Assembly: GCA_946479745.1 (NCBI GenBank)
Contig: CAMLGZ010000001.1
Location: 124,001 to 188,000, forward strand
Origin: an uncultured Pseudoxanthomonas sp.
Lineage (GTDB): Bacteria > Pseudomonadota > Gammaproteobacteria > Xanthomonadales > Xanthomonadaceae
DNA length: 64,000 bases
Reading direction: 5' to 3'
A model generated the notes under the pieces. The model searched no databases, was not told the origin of the DNA, and was given only the letters and a program-made list of their open reading frames with translations. The stretch's first letter is position 1; each line of letters starts with the position of its first letter. This document shows positions 18,947-27,441 of the stretch, piece after piece. A program made the translations under genes and the position numbers.

Positions 18947-19705
18947 ATGATACGCAGCGGCAATCCGGCACTGAAAGAATCCACCTTCCTCGATCTGGGC
19001 AGCGGCGCGGTGGTTTCCCGCGACGCCGGCGCGATGACCCTGAACGGCACCGTCAACAAGACCGGCATCCTGTTGCTGCTGTCTGTGCTGACGGCCGCTT
19101 TTGCGTGGAATCAGATCGAATTCACGGCCGACGGCGCGACTGGCGGCGGCATTTATCTGTGGGGCGGCCTGATCGGCGGTTTCGTGCTGGCGCTGATCAC
19201 TACCTTCAAGAAAACCTGGGCCCCGGTCACCGCGCCGATGTACGCGCTGGTGGAGGGTTTGTTCCTGGGCGCTATCTCGGCGATCTACAACAACCTGTAC
19301 AACGGAATCGTGCTGCAGGCGGTGATGCTGACCATGGGCACGCTATTCGCCCTGCTGTTTGCTTACCGCAGCGGTCTGATCAAGGCCACCGAGAACTTCA
19401 AGCTTGGTGTGGTCGCTGCAACAGGCGGCATTTTTCTGGTCTATCTGGCCACGATCGTGCTGGGCTTGTTCAATATCAACATTCCGCTGATCCACGAATC
19501 GGGCATCGTCGGCATCGGCTTCAGCCTGTTCGTGATCGTGATCGCGGCGCTGAACCTGGTGCTGGATTTCGATTTCATCGAAACCGGCGTGGAACAGGGC
19601 GCACCGAAATACATGGAGTGGTACGGCGCGTTCGGCCTGATGGTCACCCTGGTGTGGCTGTACATCGAGTTCCTGCGTCTGCTGTCCAAGCTCAATTCGC
19701 GCTGA
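18947..19705 (+). CDS. Bax inhibitor-1 / YccA family membrane protein
   Basis: The start is the ATG at 18947 with AGGAG upstream, giving 252 residues. About seven transmembrane segments follow a soluble N terminus of about 40 residues. Typical sequences are YALVEGLFLGAISAIYN, LLFAYRSGLIKATENFKLGV and ALNLVLDFDFIETGVEQGAPKYMEWYGAFGLMVTLVWLYIEFLRLL, which include the conserved acidic residues of the TMBIM/UPF0005 family. Family members can act as pH-gated calcium leak channels; the bacterial role is poorly known. It is a single-gene unit with a terminator shared with the convergent antiporter gene. Confidence 0.88.
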   Translation: MIRSGNPALKESTFLDLGSGAVVSRDAGAMTLNGTVNKTGILLLLSVLTAAFAWNQIEFTADGATGGGIYLWGGLIGGFVLALITTFKKTWAPVTAPMYALVEGLFLGAISAIYNNLYNGIVLQAVMLTMGTLFALLFAYRSGLIKATENFKLGVVAATGGIFLVYLATIVLGLFNINIPLIHESGIVGIGFSLFVIVIAALNLVLDFDFIETGVEQGAPKYMEWYGAFGLMVTLVWLYIEFLRLLSKLNSR

Positions 19706-19726
19706 AGCTGGCCGTTTCCGAAATCC

Positions 19727-19755
19727 GAAAAAGGGGCGCGATGCGTCCCTTTTTC
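19727..19755. terminator. Bidirectional terminator between the Bax-inhibitor-like and NhaC genes
   Basis: GAAAAAGGG-GCGC and GCGTCCCTTTTTC flank a short loop with U-rich tails in both directions. It lies between convergent stop codons only 52 bp apart. Confidence 0.72.
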
Positions 19756-19757
19756 TT

Positions 19758-21080
19758 TCAGGCGTCAGCAGTGATGGACGATGCTTTGCGGCGATGCGGC
19801 CACAGCATGAAAGCGATGGTCACCGCGACCAGGAACCAGCAGTAGTGCGCTTTGCCCACCAGCGCCAGCGGCGACAGGCCGGCCAGCGATGCGGCAAGCA
19901 GGATCTGCGCGCCATAGGGCAACAGGCTCTGCACGCTGCAGACGAAGATATCCAGCAGGCTGGCAGCGCGTGCGGGCGGTACGTCGTGGCGCTCGGCGAT
20001 GTCGCGCGCGACGCTTCCGCTGATCAGAATGGCCACCGTGTTGTTGGCGGTGAACACATCGGTGACCGATGCCAGCGCGGCGATGCTCCACTCGCCCGTC
20101 CGCCTGCCGTCGCTGCCGCGCGCGATGCGTGAAATCGCCCTGGCCAACCAGGCCAGACCGCCACTGGCCTTGATCAGCGCGCCCAGGCCGCCGATGAACA
20201 ACGCCAGCAGGGTGATTTCCACCACGCTCTCGAAACCGGCATAGATATCGGTGGAGAACGCCGCTATTCCGTAATCCTGCCCCGTGAAGTAGCCGAACAA
20301 CCCCGCGACCACCAGGCCTATGCTCAACACCAGCAGCACATCCAGGCCGATCACCGCCAATACCAGCACCAGCACATAGGGCAGCACCAGCCAGGGCGTG
20401 GCCGATTGAGCGGCTTGCGCCGGCGAGGCTTCCCCGGCGAAGGCCAGAACCAGCACGGTCAGCAGCGCCGCCGGCAACGCGATCTTGAGGTTCTCGCGGA
20501 ATTTTTCGCGCACGCTGCAGCCCTGGGTGCGCGCGGCGGCGATGGCGGTGTCCGAGATCACCGAGAGGTTGTCGCCGAAGGTGGCGCCGCCGATAACCGC
20601 GCCGATCACCAGCGCGCGGTCCAGCCCCGACGCATCGGAAATGCCCAAGGCGATAGGCGCGACTGCGGCGATGGTGCCCATGGACGTGCCGATCGCCAGC
20701 GACAGGAACCCGGCGATCAGAAACATCCCCGGCAGGATCAACGCCGGCGGCAGCGCGCCCACCCCCAGCGAGACCACCGCATCCACCGCGCCGATCTGCT
20801 TGGTGACCATGGCGAACGCACCCGCCAACAGGAAGATCAGGCACATCAGGATGATGTTGGAGTCGCCGATGCCTTCCAGCAGCGTATCGACGGCCTTCAC
20901 CCCACGCCGGTGCGCGATCCACAACCCCAGCGCCAATGCCGGCAGGATCGCCACCGGTGCGTGCAACTGGTAGAAGCCCATCGCATCGCCCTGCGCGGTG
21001 AAGTACAGGCCCGCTCCAAAAAAGATGAGCAGGAAGACCAGCAGCGGAGTCAGCGCGACGGCGCTGGGGCGGACTTGCAT
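19758..21080 (-). CDS. NhaC-family Na+/H+ antiporter
   Basis: The 440-residue protein has 10-12 hydrophobic segments. Family signatures are IGTSMGTIAAVAPIALGI, GGATFGDNLSVISDTAIAAARTQG and FTANNTVAILISGSVARDIA, which are discontinuous membrane motifs in NhaC/MleN carriers. It would exchange sodium (or malate/lactate coupled ions) for protons across the inner membrane. It starts at the ATG at 21080 (MQVRPSAVALTPLLVFLLIF). No operon partner is visible. Confidence 0.85.
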   Translation of the reverse strand: MQVRPSAVALTPLLVFLLIFFGAGLYFTAQGDAMGFYQLHAPVAILPALALGLWIAHRRGVKAVDTLLEGIGDSNIILMCLIFLLAGAFAMVTKQIGAVDAVVSLGVGALPPALILPGMFLIAGFLSLAIGTSMGTIAAVAPIALGISDASGLDRALVIGAVIGGATFGDNLSVISDTAIAAARTQGCSVREKFRENLKIALPAALLTVLVLAFAGEASPAQAAQSATPWLVLPYVLVLVLAVIGLDVLLVLSIGLVVAGLFGYFTGQDYGIAAFSTDIYAGFESVVEITLLALFIGGLGALIKASGGLAWLARAISRIARGSDGRRTGEWSIAALASVTDVFTANNTVAILISGSVARDIAERHDVPPARAASLLDIFVCSVQSLLPYGAQILLAASLAGLSPLALVGKAHYCWFLVAVTIAFMLWPHRRKASSITADA

Positions 21081-21161
21081 GGGGTCGCTCTAACTGTTTC
21101 GGGGGAATGCAATTGTGCGTGGCATCGACCGACGCCAGAAAGCCCATGTCTGGGACACGCG

Positions 21162-21191
21162 AAAACAAAAACGGGACGCTGAGCGTCCCGT
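21162..21191 (-). terminator. Intrinsic terminator of icd
   Basis: On the minus strand ACGGGACGCT and AGCGTCCCGT form a near-perfect stem followed by TTTTGTTTTC. It lies 25 bases after the icd stop. Confidence 0.85.
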
Positions 21192-21216
21192 TAGGCCAAT
21201 CGCACGACGGTGGCGA

Positions 21217-22224
21217 TCAGAGGCGGCTGGCGATCGCTTTGGCGAAGGACATCGTGGTGCCCTCGCCGCCCAGGTCCGGGGTCAGCGAATCCTTGGCTTC
21301 CAGGGTCGCCACGATCGCGTTGCGCAAACGCTCGGCATTCTGCGGCTGACCGATATGGTCCAGCATCTGCGCAGCGCCCAGCAACAGCGCGCAGGGATTG
21401 GCGATACCTTTCCCGGCAATGTCCGGCGCCGAGCCGTGCACCGCTTCGAAGATCGCTGCCTCGGTGCCGATGTTGGCGCCCGGCGCCAGGCCCAGGCCGC
21501 CGACCAGACCGGCGCACAAGTCGGAGATGATGTCACCGAACAGGTTGGTGGTGACGATGATGTCGAACTGCTCCGGACGCATCACCAGCTGCATGCAGGT
21601 GTTGTCCACGATCATTTCGTTGCACTGGATATCCGGATACTGCGCCGCGACTTCGCGCGCCACTTTCAGGAACAGACCGGAGGTGGATTTCAGAATGTTG
21701 GCCTTGTGCACCACCGTGACCTTCTTGCGCCCGGTCTTGCGGGCCAGATCGAAGGCGTAGCGCACAATGCGCTCGGAACCGGTGCGCGTGATCTTCTGGG
21801 TCAGCAGTGCGGTTTCGCCGTCTTCCGACACGCTCTGGCCTTCGCCGATGTAGGCGCCTTCGGTGTTTTCGCGCACCGTGATCAGGTCCACGCCGCTCGG
21901 GAACCGCGACTTCGTATTCGGGAACGACTTGGCCGGCCGCACATTGGCGTACAGGTCGAAGCGCTTGCGCAATTCGACGTTGATCGAGCTGAAACCTTCG
22001 CCTACCGGCGTGGTCAGCGGGCTCTTCAGAGCGATGCGGTTCTTGCGGATGGAATCCATGGTGGCTTGCGGCAGCAGCTCGCCATGCTTTTCCAGGGCGG
22101 CCAGACCGGCATCGGCGTCCTCGTAGGCCAGGCCGACCTTCATGCTGTCGAGCACGTACAGAGCGGCGTCCATGATTTCCGGGCCGATGCCATCGCCGCG
22201 GATGACGGTGATCGTCTGGGTCAT
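21217..22224 (-). CDS. icd: NAD-dependent isocitrate dehydrogenase
   Basis: The start is the ATG at 22224 (MTQTITVIRGDGIGPEIMDAAL), giving 335 residues, the short homodimeric type related to 3-isopropylmalate dehydrogenase. Signatures are GDGIGPEI, KSPLTTPVGEGFSSINVELRKRFDLYANVRP for substrate binding, TVRENTEGAYIGE, and the metal and NAD region NLFGDIISDLCAGLVGGLGLAPGANIG followed by HGSAPDIAGKGIANP. It oxidises isocitrate to 2-oxoglutarate in the TCA cycle. Isocitrate rather than isopropylmalate is favoured by family resemblance to the Xanthomonas enzyme and by the absence of leu genes. Confidence 0.85.
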   Translation of the reverse strand: MTQTITVIRGDGIGPEIMDAALYVLDSMKVGLAYEDADAGLAALEKHGELLPQATMDSIRKNRIALKSPLTTPVGEGFSSINVELRKRFDLYANVRPAKSFPNTKSRFPSGVDLITVRENTEGAYIGEGQSVSEDGETALLTQKITRTGSERIVRYAFDLARKTGRKKVTVVHKANILKSTSGLFLKVAREVAAQYPDIQCNEMIVDNTCMQLVMRPEQFDIIVTTNLFGDIISDLCAGLVGGLGLAPGANIGTEAAIFEAVHGSAPDIAGKGIANPCALLLGAAQMLDHIGQPQNAERLRNAIVATLEAKDSLTPDLGGEGTTMSFAKAIASRL

Positions 22225-22348
22225 TGCGTTGGGGTTCCGAACAGGGGCGAGGGCGCTGCAGGTTGCCCAGCGCAGTCGCGGGAAGAAGGGATGCGCCAAT
22301 TATGCCCGATTGGGGCTTTGGACCCCAAATGGACGATGGCCTCAGGCT

Positions 22349-22539
22349 TTTCCTTCTCCCACCGGGAGAAGAGCCTGCCCCGTACTTGATACGGGTGGCG
22401 CGCAGCGACGGACGCCCCCGCAGGAAGTACCCTTGGGGTATGAGGGAATGGCAATTCCGATCCACGGAAACCACATCGCCATCTGACGGCCCACTCCCTC
22501 ATCCGCCCTTCGGGCATCTTCTCCCGGTGGGAGAAGGAA
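22349..22539. repeat. Nested palindromic repeat, CTTCTCCC family
   Basis: Outer arms CCTTCTCCCACCGGGAGAAG (22351-) and CTTCTCCCGGTGGGAGAAGG (22518-) enclose inner arms ATGAGGGAATGG (22440-22451) and CCACTCCCTCAT (22491-22502). This 190-bp structure fills most of the 321-bp gap between icd and the next gene. Similar CCCTCATCC / CTTCTCCC repeats are scattered in many Proteobacterial genomes. Confidence 0.75.
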
Positions 22540-22545
22540 CAGCCT

Positions 22546-22944
22546 TTACCCGTGATCGTCGGCAGCAGGCGCAGCCGCCCCCGCCTCCAACTGGTCCAGA
22601 AAATCCACCGCCCGCCGCAGATGCGGAATGACGATGGAGCCGCCCACCACCAGCCCGACCGAGAAAGTCTCGAAGAACTCCTCGCGGCTGACTCCGGCGT
22701 CCTTGCACTGGGCCACGTGGTAGCTGATGCAATCGTCGCAACGCAGCACCATGGACGCGACCAACCCCAACAGTTCCTTGGTCTTCACGTCCAGCGCGCC
22801 GGCCTGGTAGGTCTGCGTGTCCAATGCGAAGAAGCGGCGCACGACCTGGTTGGGTTCGGCCAGGATGCGGTCGTTCATGCGCTGACGGAACTGGGTGAAC
22901 TCGGCCAGCCGGTCGCCGCCCTGGTTTTCCTTGCCGCCGCTCAT
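22546..22944 (-). CDS. Carboxymuconolactone decarboxylase (CMD)-family / AhpD-like protein
   Basis: The start is the ATG at 22944, overlapping the glutaredoxin stop (ATGA), giving 132 residues. The CMD fold is shown by RFFALDTQTYQAGALDVKTKELLGLVASMVLRCDDCISYHVAQC. Cys69 and Cys72 form a C-x2-C pair with His76 nearby, the AhpD-type redox centre. It probably acts as a small thiol oxidoreductase. Pairing with a monothiol-partner gene (glutaredoxin) by translational coupling suggests a shared role in thiol redox control; that is inference. Confidence 0.8.
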   Translation of the reverse strand: MSGGKENQGGDRLAEFTQFRQRMNDRILAEPNQVVRRFFALDTQTYQAGALDVKTKELLGLVASMVLRCDDCISYHVAQCKDAGVSREEFFETFSVGLVVGGSIVIPHLRRAVDFLDQLEAGAAAPAADDHG

Positions 22945-23252
22945 GCCGTCTCTCCCGCCTGGCCGGCCAGCAGCGGTTCGAGCTTGCCGGCGCGATGCAA
23001 GGCGATCATGTCGTCGTAACCGCCCACATGGGTCTGGCCGATGAATATCTGCGGCACACTCGTGCGATTGGTCTTGGCGATCATCTCCTGGCGCTGCCCG
23101 AAATCCAGGTCGATGCGCACCTCGGTCCAGACTTGGCCCTTGCTTTTGAGGAAGTTCTTGGCGGCCACGCAATACGGACAGATGGCGCTGGTGTAAAGAG
23201 TGATTTGCGGCGCGCCGGTTACGGCATTGCCGGTTACAGCAGGATCAGTCAC
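22941..23252 (-). CDS. grxC: Glutaredoxin (dithiol, GrxC type)
   Basis: The protein has 103 residues from a GTG at 23252; a TTG at 23267 would add five residues. The redox site CPYC lies in TLYTSAICPYCVAAKNFL, and the glutathione-binding TSVPQIFIG and VGGYDD segments follow. It reduces disulfides or glutathione mixed disulfides at the expense of glutathione. An extra 15-20 residue N-terminal stretch precedes the fold. It is divergent from the bepA-like gene and coupled to the CMD gene. Confidence 0.88.
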   Translation of the reverse strand: MTDPAVTGNAVTGAPQITLYTSAICPYCVAAKNFLKSKGQVWTEVRIDLDFGQRQEMIAKTNRTSVPQIFIGQTHVGGYDDMIALHRAGKLEPLLAGQAGETA

Positions 23253-23443
23253 GGGAATTCTCGGCAACTATCATGGTCTGAAGACTATGGTGGCATGGCG
23301 GAACCTTACCAGCCTGCAAAGTGGAACGCTGCGGGCCGGGATGGAGCGGGCTTGGACGAAGCAAGTTAACCACCTATTCACCCGGCTGCTGACCCCGCAG
23401 GTCATCCTGCGCCACGATTCGATGGTTTTCCCTGGAGTAACGC

Positions 23444-25084
23444 TTGCGCCCTTCCCTGCTCGCCCTCGCTCTGACGCTGGCAATCGCGGCCCCGCTGGTC
23501 CGGGCGCAGGACTCGAAACTTCCGGATATCGGCTCTTCGGCCGGTGAACTGCTGACCCCGGCGCGCCAGGCCGAATACGGCGGCATGATGCTGCGCGAAT
23601 TGCGCAACTATGGTTACCTGCTGGAAGACCCGTTGTTGAAAGAATGGCTGCAGGACATGGGAGGACGGCTCGGCGCCGACAGCGACCAACCGCGCCAGCC
23701 CTTCACTTTCTTCCTGCTCAAGGACCGGCAGATCAACGCGTTTGCCACCCTGGGCGGATACATCGGCGTCAATGCCGGCCTGATCCTGACTGCCGAGCGC
23801 GAGGACGAAGTGGCGGCAGTGATTTCCCACGAAATCGCCCACGTCACCCAGCAGCATGTCCTGCGCGGGGTCGAGCGCGCGCAACGCGACCAGATCCCGA
23901 TCCTGCTGGGCATGCTGGGCGCCATCGTGGCGGCCCAGGCCGTCGGCGGCAATTCCAGCGCGGACGCTTCGCAAGCGGCCATTGCCAGCGCCATGGGCCT
24001 CATGGCTCAGCGGCAGATCGACTACACCCGCTCCAACGAGGCCGAAGCCGACCGCGTAGGCATCCGCACCCTGTCGCGCGCCGGCTACGACGTCGGCGCC
24101 ATGGCCGGCTTCTTCGAACGCATGTCGCAGGCCATGCGCGGCAATCGCGGCGGCGACCGCGAACGCACTCCGGATTATCTGCAGACCCACCCGGTCACCA
24201 CCACCCGCATCAGCGAGGCCCGCGAACGCGCCGAGCAGATCACCCGGGAAACCACCATCCCGGTCACCACCTCCACCCCGGGCGGTACCCAATCCGAAAG
24301 GATTCCGCGCAACCCGAATTACGCCGCGCCCGGCACTTCCAATCCCTTGCTGCCCAGTTCGCTGTTGATGTCCATGGGAACTCTTTCCAAGGGCGCCAGC
24401 GGGCAGTTCGACTGGGCCCGGGAACGGCTGCGGGTGCTCAGCGCGGACACGCCGACCCAGGCCATCGGCGAGTACGAGCGCATACGCCAGAGCAGCGGCA
24501 AAGGCCTGAGCGATGCCCAGAAGTACGGCCTGGCCCTCGCCCGTCTGCGCGCCAACAGCCCGGCCGTTGCCTTGAGCGAACTGCAGCCATTGATGGACAA
24601 ACATCCCGGCAATCTGTGGCTGGCGCTGGCGCTGGGCCAGGCCGAGTCGCGCAGCGGCAAAGTCGAGGCGGCCAACCAGCGCTTTTCCGCGCTGCTGCGG
24701 CAATCGCCGGACAACCGCGCTGTTGCGCTGAGCTATGCCCAGGTTTTGAACGAGCAAGGCACCCGCGAGTCGGGACTGCGTGCGCAGGCGGTGTTGCGGC
24801 CATTGCAAGGCGGCTCGGCCGACGACCCGGTGTTCCAGCAGGATCTGGCCCGCGCCAACGAACTGGCCGGCGACCTGTCCCGCGCTGGCGAGGCCTACGC
24901 CGAAGCGGCCTTCCTGAATGGCCGTCCCGAACAGGCCCTGGTCCAGCTTCAGAACCTGAAAAAGCGCGCCGACCTGGATTACTACGCGCGCGCGCGCATC
25001 GACGCCCGCATCGCCTCCATCACCCCGCAAGTGCTGGAACTGAGGCGCCAGGGTATCCGCGACCCGGATGTGGATCGGCGCTGA
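23444..25084 (+). CDS. bepA: Periplasmic M48 metalloprotease/chaperone, BepA-like, with TPR domain
   Basis: The start is a TTG at 23444, supported by GGAG seven bases upstream, giving 546 residues with a signal peptide ending VRAQ. The zinc site is His129-Glu130-His133 (SHEIAHVTQQH) plus the Glu in SNEAEADRVG. A proline-rich linker near residues 275-305 leads to a C-terminal TPR region (about residues 320-535). E. coli BepA (YfgC) monitors LptD and BAM assembly in the periplasm. The linker and length (487 in E. coli) are longer here. Confidence 0.87.
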   Translation: MRPSLLALALTLAIAAPLVRAQDSKLPDIGSSAGELLTPARQAEYGGMMLRELRNYGYLLEDPLLKEWLQDMGGRLGADSDQPRQPFTFFLLKDRQINAFATLGGYIGVNAGLILTAEREDEVAAVISHEIAHVTQQHVLRGVERAQRDQIPILLGMLGAIVAAQAVGGNSSADASQAAIASAMGLMAQRQIDYTRSNEAEADRVGIRTLSRAGYDVGAMAGFFERMSQAMRGNRGGDRERTPDYLQTHPVTTTRISEARERAEQITRETTIPVTTSTPGGTQSERIPRNPNYAAPGTSNPLLPSSLLMSMGTLSKGASGQFDWARERLRVLSADTPTQAIGEYERIRQSSGKGLSDAQKYGLALARLRANSPAVALSELQPLMDKHPGNLWLALALGQAESRSGKVEAANQRFSALLRQSPDNRAVALSYAQVLNEQGTRESGLRAQAVLRPLQGGSADDPVFQQDLARANELAGDLSRAGEAYAEAAFLNGRPEQALVQLQNLKKRADLDYYARARIDARIASITPQVLELRRQGIRDPDVDRR

Positions 25085-25146
25085 GACCCGCCTTGACACG
25101 GTTATGTCACATGACGCGGCCCGGGAATTGGCCAGGTAATCTCACG

Positions 25147-25164
25147 CTGTCACCTATTAGTCAT
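25147..25164 (+). promoter_or_regulatory. Pho box upstream of phoB
   Basis: CTGTCAC, spacer CTAT and TAGTCAT match the two 7-base half-sites of the PhoB consensus (CTGTCAT-N4-CTGTCAT) at 6/7 and 5/7 positions. It lies about 65 bases before the phoB ATG and would allow autoregulation under phosphate limitation. Confidence 0.6.
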
Positions 25165-25228
25165 AAAAACGTCGTCTACTTGCACGCCATGGGCCACAGT
25201 GCCACGGTAACCGTAGGCAGGACACGAC

Positions 25229-25918
25229 ATGCAAAAGCACATCCTCATCGTTGATGACGAACCCGCGATCCGCGACATGGTGGCTTTTGCCCTGCGCAAG
25301 GGCGAATTCGAACCCGTGCATGCCGGCGATGCGCGCGAAGCGCAGACCGCCATCGCCGACCGGGTCCCCGATTTGATCCTGCTGGACTGGATGCTGCCCG
25401 GCACCAGCGGCCTGGAGCTGGCCCGGCGCTGGCGCAAGGATGCACTGACCCGCGACGTGCCCATCATCATGCTGACCGCACGCGGCGAAGAAAACGATCG
25501 CGTCGGCGGGCTGGAGGCCGGTGTGGACGATTACGTGGTCAAGCCCTTCTCGGCCCGCGAACTGCTGGCCCGCATCCGCGCGGTGATGCGCCGTTCCCGC
25601 GAGGACGATGAGGACGGCAGCATCGCCGTGGGCGGCCTGCGCATCGACGGCGCCGCGCACCGCGTGTTCGCCGGCGAGTCGCCGGTGCCGATCGGCCCGA
25701 CCGAATACCGCCTGCTGCACTTCTTCATGACCCACCCCGAACGCGTCTACAGCCGTACCCAGCTGCTGGACCATGTATGGGGCGGCAGCGTGTACGTGGA
25801 AGAGCGCACCGTGGACGTGCATATCCGCCGCCTTCGCAAGACGCTGGAGCCGCACGGAGTGGAAAACATGGTGCAAACGGTACGCGGGTCGGGGTACCGG
25901 TTCTCGGCGTCGATCTGA
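25229..25918 (+). CDS. phoB: Phosphate regulon response regulator PhoB
   Basis: The 229-residue protein has a receiver domain with Asp9/Asp10, phospho-acceptor Asp53 ([10 protein letters not shown]), Thr83 and Lys105, followed by an OmpR-type winged helix ([28 protein letters not shown], then [28 protein letters not shown]). It activates phosphate uptake genes when phosphorylated by PhoR. A Pho box lies upstream. The gap to phoR holds a 108-bp palindromic repeat. Confidence 0.95.
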   Translation: MQKHILIVDDEPAIRDMVAFALRKGEFEPVHAGDAREAQTAIADRVPDLILLDWMLPGTSGLELARRWRKDALTRDVPIIMLTARGEENDRVGGLEAGVDDYVVKPFSARELLARIRAVMRRSREDDEDGSIAVGGLRIDGAAHRVFAGESPVPIGPTEYRLLHFFMTHPERVYSRTQLLDHVWGGSVYVEERTVDVHIRRLRKTLEPHGVENMVQTVRGSGYRFSASI

Positions 25919-25928
25919 TGCGGTCGCC

Positions 25929-26036
25929 TTGCCCCCTTTGAAAAAGGAGGCTACGGGGGATTTGCTCTTGGTCTTGTCTGGAGCAGTAGCAAAGTCAAAA
26001 GCAGATCCCCCTCGATCCCCCTTTTCCAAAGGGGGA
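25929..26036. repeat. Composite palindrome between phoB and phoR
   Basis: The left arm CCCCCTTTGAAAAAGGAGG...GGGGGATTTGCTC pairs with the right arm AGATCCCCCTCGATCCCCCTTTTCCAAAGGGGG, so each arm itself contains a small hairpin. The core includes CAAAGTCAAAAGCA. It shares arm sequence with the element at 60198-60344 and core sequence with the one at 41396-41519. It fills most of the phoB-phoR gap. Confidence 0.8.
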
Positions 26037-26103
26037 GGTCGAAGGCCCCGCCGGCTCTCCGATTTCCGCCTGTCTGTCACAAGCCTCTGACACAATTCAT
26101 TCA

Positions 26104-27441
26104 ATGCCTCAACACATCCGCTCCGCCTGGTTCAAGACCCTCGGCCAATTGGTCGCGGTGCTGGCGGTGGCTGTGCTGGTGGGCTGGATGTTGGGGCATG
26201 TGTGGCCAGTGGTCACTTTCGCGGCGTTGGGCGTGGTGGCCTGGCACTACTGGCGGCTGCGCAAGGTGCTGCTGCGGCTGACGGCGCGGCAACGCATGGA
26301 ACCGGTACGCGGCGACGGCGTATGGAACGAACTGGACCGCCTGCTCTACCGCGGCCAGTCGGAGATGCGCACCCGCAAACGCAGATTGCTGGACATGCTG
26401 CGCGCCTATCGCGCCGCCGCCGCGGCGCTGCCCGATGCGGTGGTGGTAGTGGAACGCAACACCCAGCGCGTGCAATGGTTCAACAAGGCGGCCACCACTT
26501 TGCTGGGCCTGCAACATACCGACATGGGCACCCCCATCGGCGAACGCCTGCAGCCGATGTCGCTTTCGCATTGGCTGGCGGCCGGCCGCAATGCCGAGCC
26601 CATGCTGGACGCCGCCTCGCCGGTCGATCCCGAACTGCGCCTCAACCTGCGCCTGATTCCCTATTCGGACAAGTACTGGCTGCTGGTCGCACGCGATGTC
26701 AGCAAGATGTTGCGGCTGGAACAAGTGCGCCAGGATTTCGTCGCCAACGTCTCGCACGAGCTGCGCACACCGTTGACCGTGATCCACGGTTACCTGGACA
26801 TGCTGGACCCGACCGACTTCCCCGAGTGGACGCCCATCCTGGCCGAAATGCAGCGACAATCGCAGCGCATGACCCAGCTGGTGGAAGACCTGCTGACCCT
26901 GTCGCGGTTGGAAGCGCAAGACAGCCTGCCCGACGAAAGCGTAGCGATGGCGCCGATGCTGGCCACCCTGAAACGCGAAGCCGAGGCATTGAGCCATCAC
27001 CGCCACACATTGGTAGTGATGGATGAGGCCGGCTGCGACCTGTGGGGATCCAACAAGGAATTGCACAGCGCGTTTTCCAACCTGGTCAGCAATGCGGTGC
27101 GCTACACGCCGGTCGGCGGCACCATCACCCTGCGCTTTGCGCGCGAAGCCGACGGTGCGGTGCTGAGCGTGCGCGATACCGGCTACGGCATCCCGCAATC
27201 GCATCTGCCGCGCATCACCGAGCGCTTCTACCGCGTCTCGACCAGCCGCTCGCGCGAAAGCGGCGGCACCGGTCTGGGCCTGTCTATCGTCAAACACGTA
27301 CTCAACCTGCATCAGGCCAGGCTGGAGATAGCGAGCGAAGTCGGCCAGGGCAGCACTTTTTCCATCCATTTCAACGCCGAACGCGTGCACCCGCGGGATC
27401 CCCGCGCGGCCTACCCCCCTTCCCAGAGCCAGACCGCATGA
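26104..27441 (+). CDS. phoR: Phosphate regulon sensor histidine kinase PhoR
   Basis: The 445-residue protein has two N-terminal membrane helices (about residues 13-47), a PAS-like region (about 105-200), a HisKA domain with His218 (FVANVSHELRTPL), and an HATPase domain with N-box SNAVRYTPVGG, G1 DTGYGIP and GGTGLGLSIV. It senses phosphate status through the Pst/PhoU system and controls PhoB. The small periplasmic loop fits PhoR. Its stop overlaps the ppk start (ATGA), linking sensing with polyphosphate synthesis. Confidence 0.95.
   Translation: MPQHIRSAWFKTLGQLVAVLAVAVLVGWMLGHVWPVVTFAALGVVAWHYWRLRKVLLRLTARQRMEPVRGDGVWNELDRLLYRGQSEMRTRKRRLLDMLRAYRAAAAALPDAVVVVERNTQRVQWFNKAATTLLGLQHTDMGTPIGERLQPMSLSHWLAAGRNAEPMLDAASPVDPELRLNLRLIPYSDKYWLLVARDVSKMLRLEQVRQDFVANVSHELRTPLTVIHGYLDMLDPTDFPEWTPILAEMQRQSQRMTQLVEDLLTLSRLEAQDSLPDESVAMAPMLATLKREAEALSHHRHTLVVMDEAGCDLWGSNKELHSAFSNLVSNAVRYTPVGGTITLRFAREADGAVLSVRDTGYGIPQSHLPRITERFYRVSTSRSRESGGTGLGLSIVKHVLNLHQARLEIASEVGQGSTFSIHFNAERVHPRDPRAAYPPSQSQTA

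Noticed and set aside
25092..25110. Second Pho box further upstream of phoB
   Set aside because: The half-sites match the consensus at too few positions.
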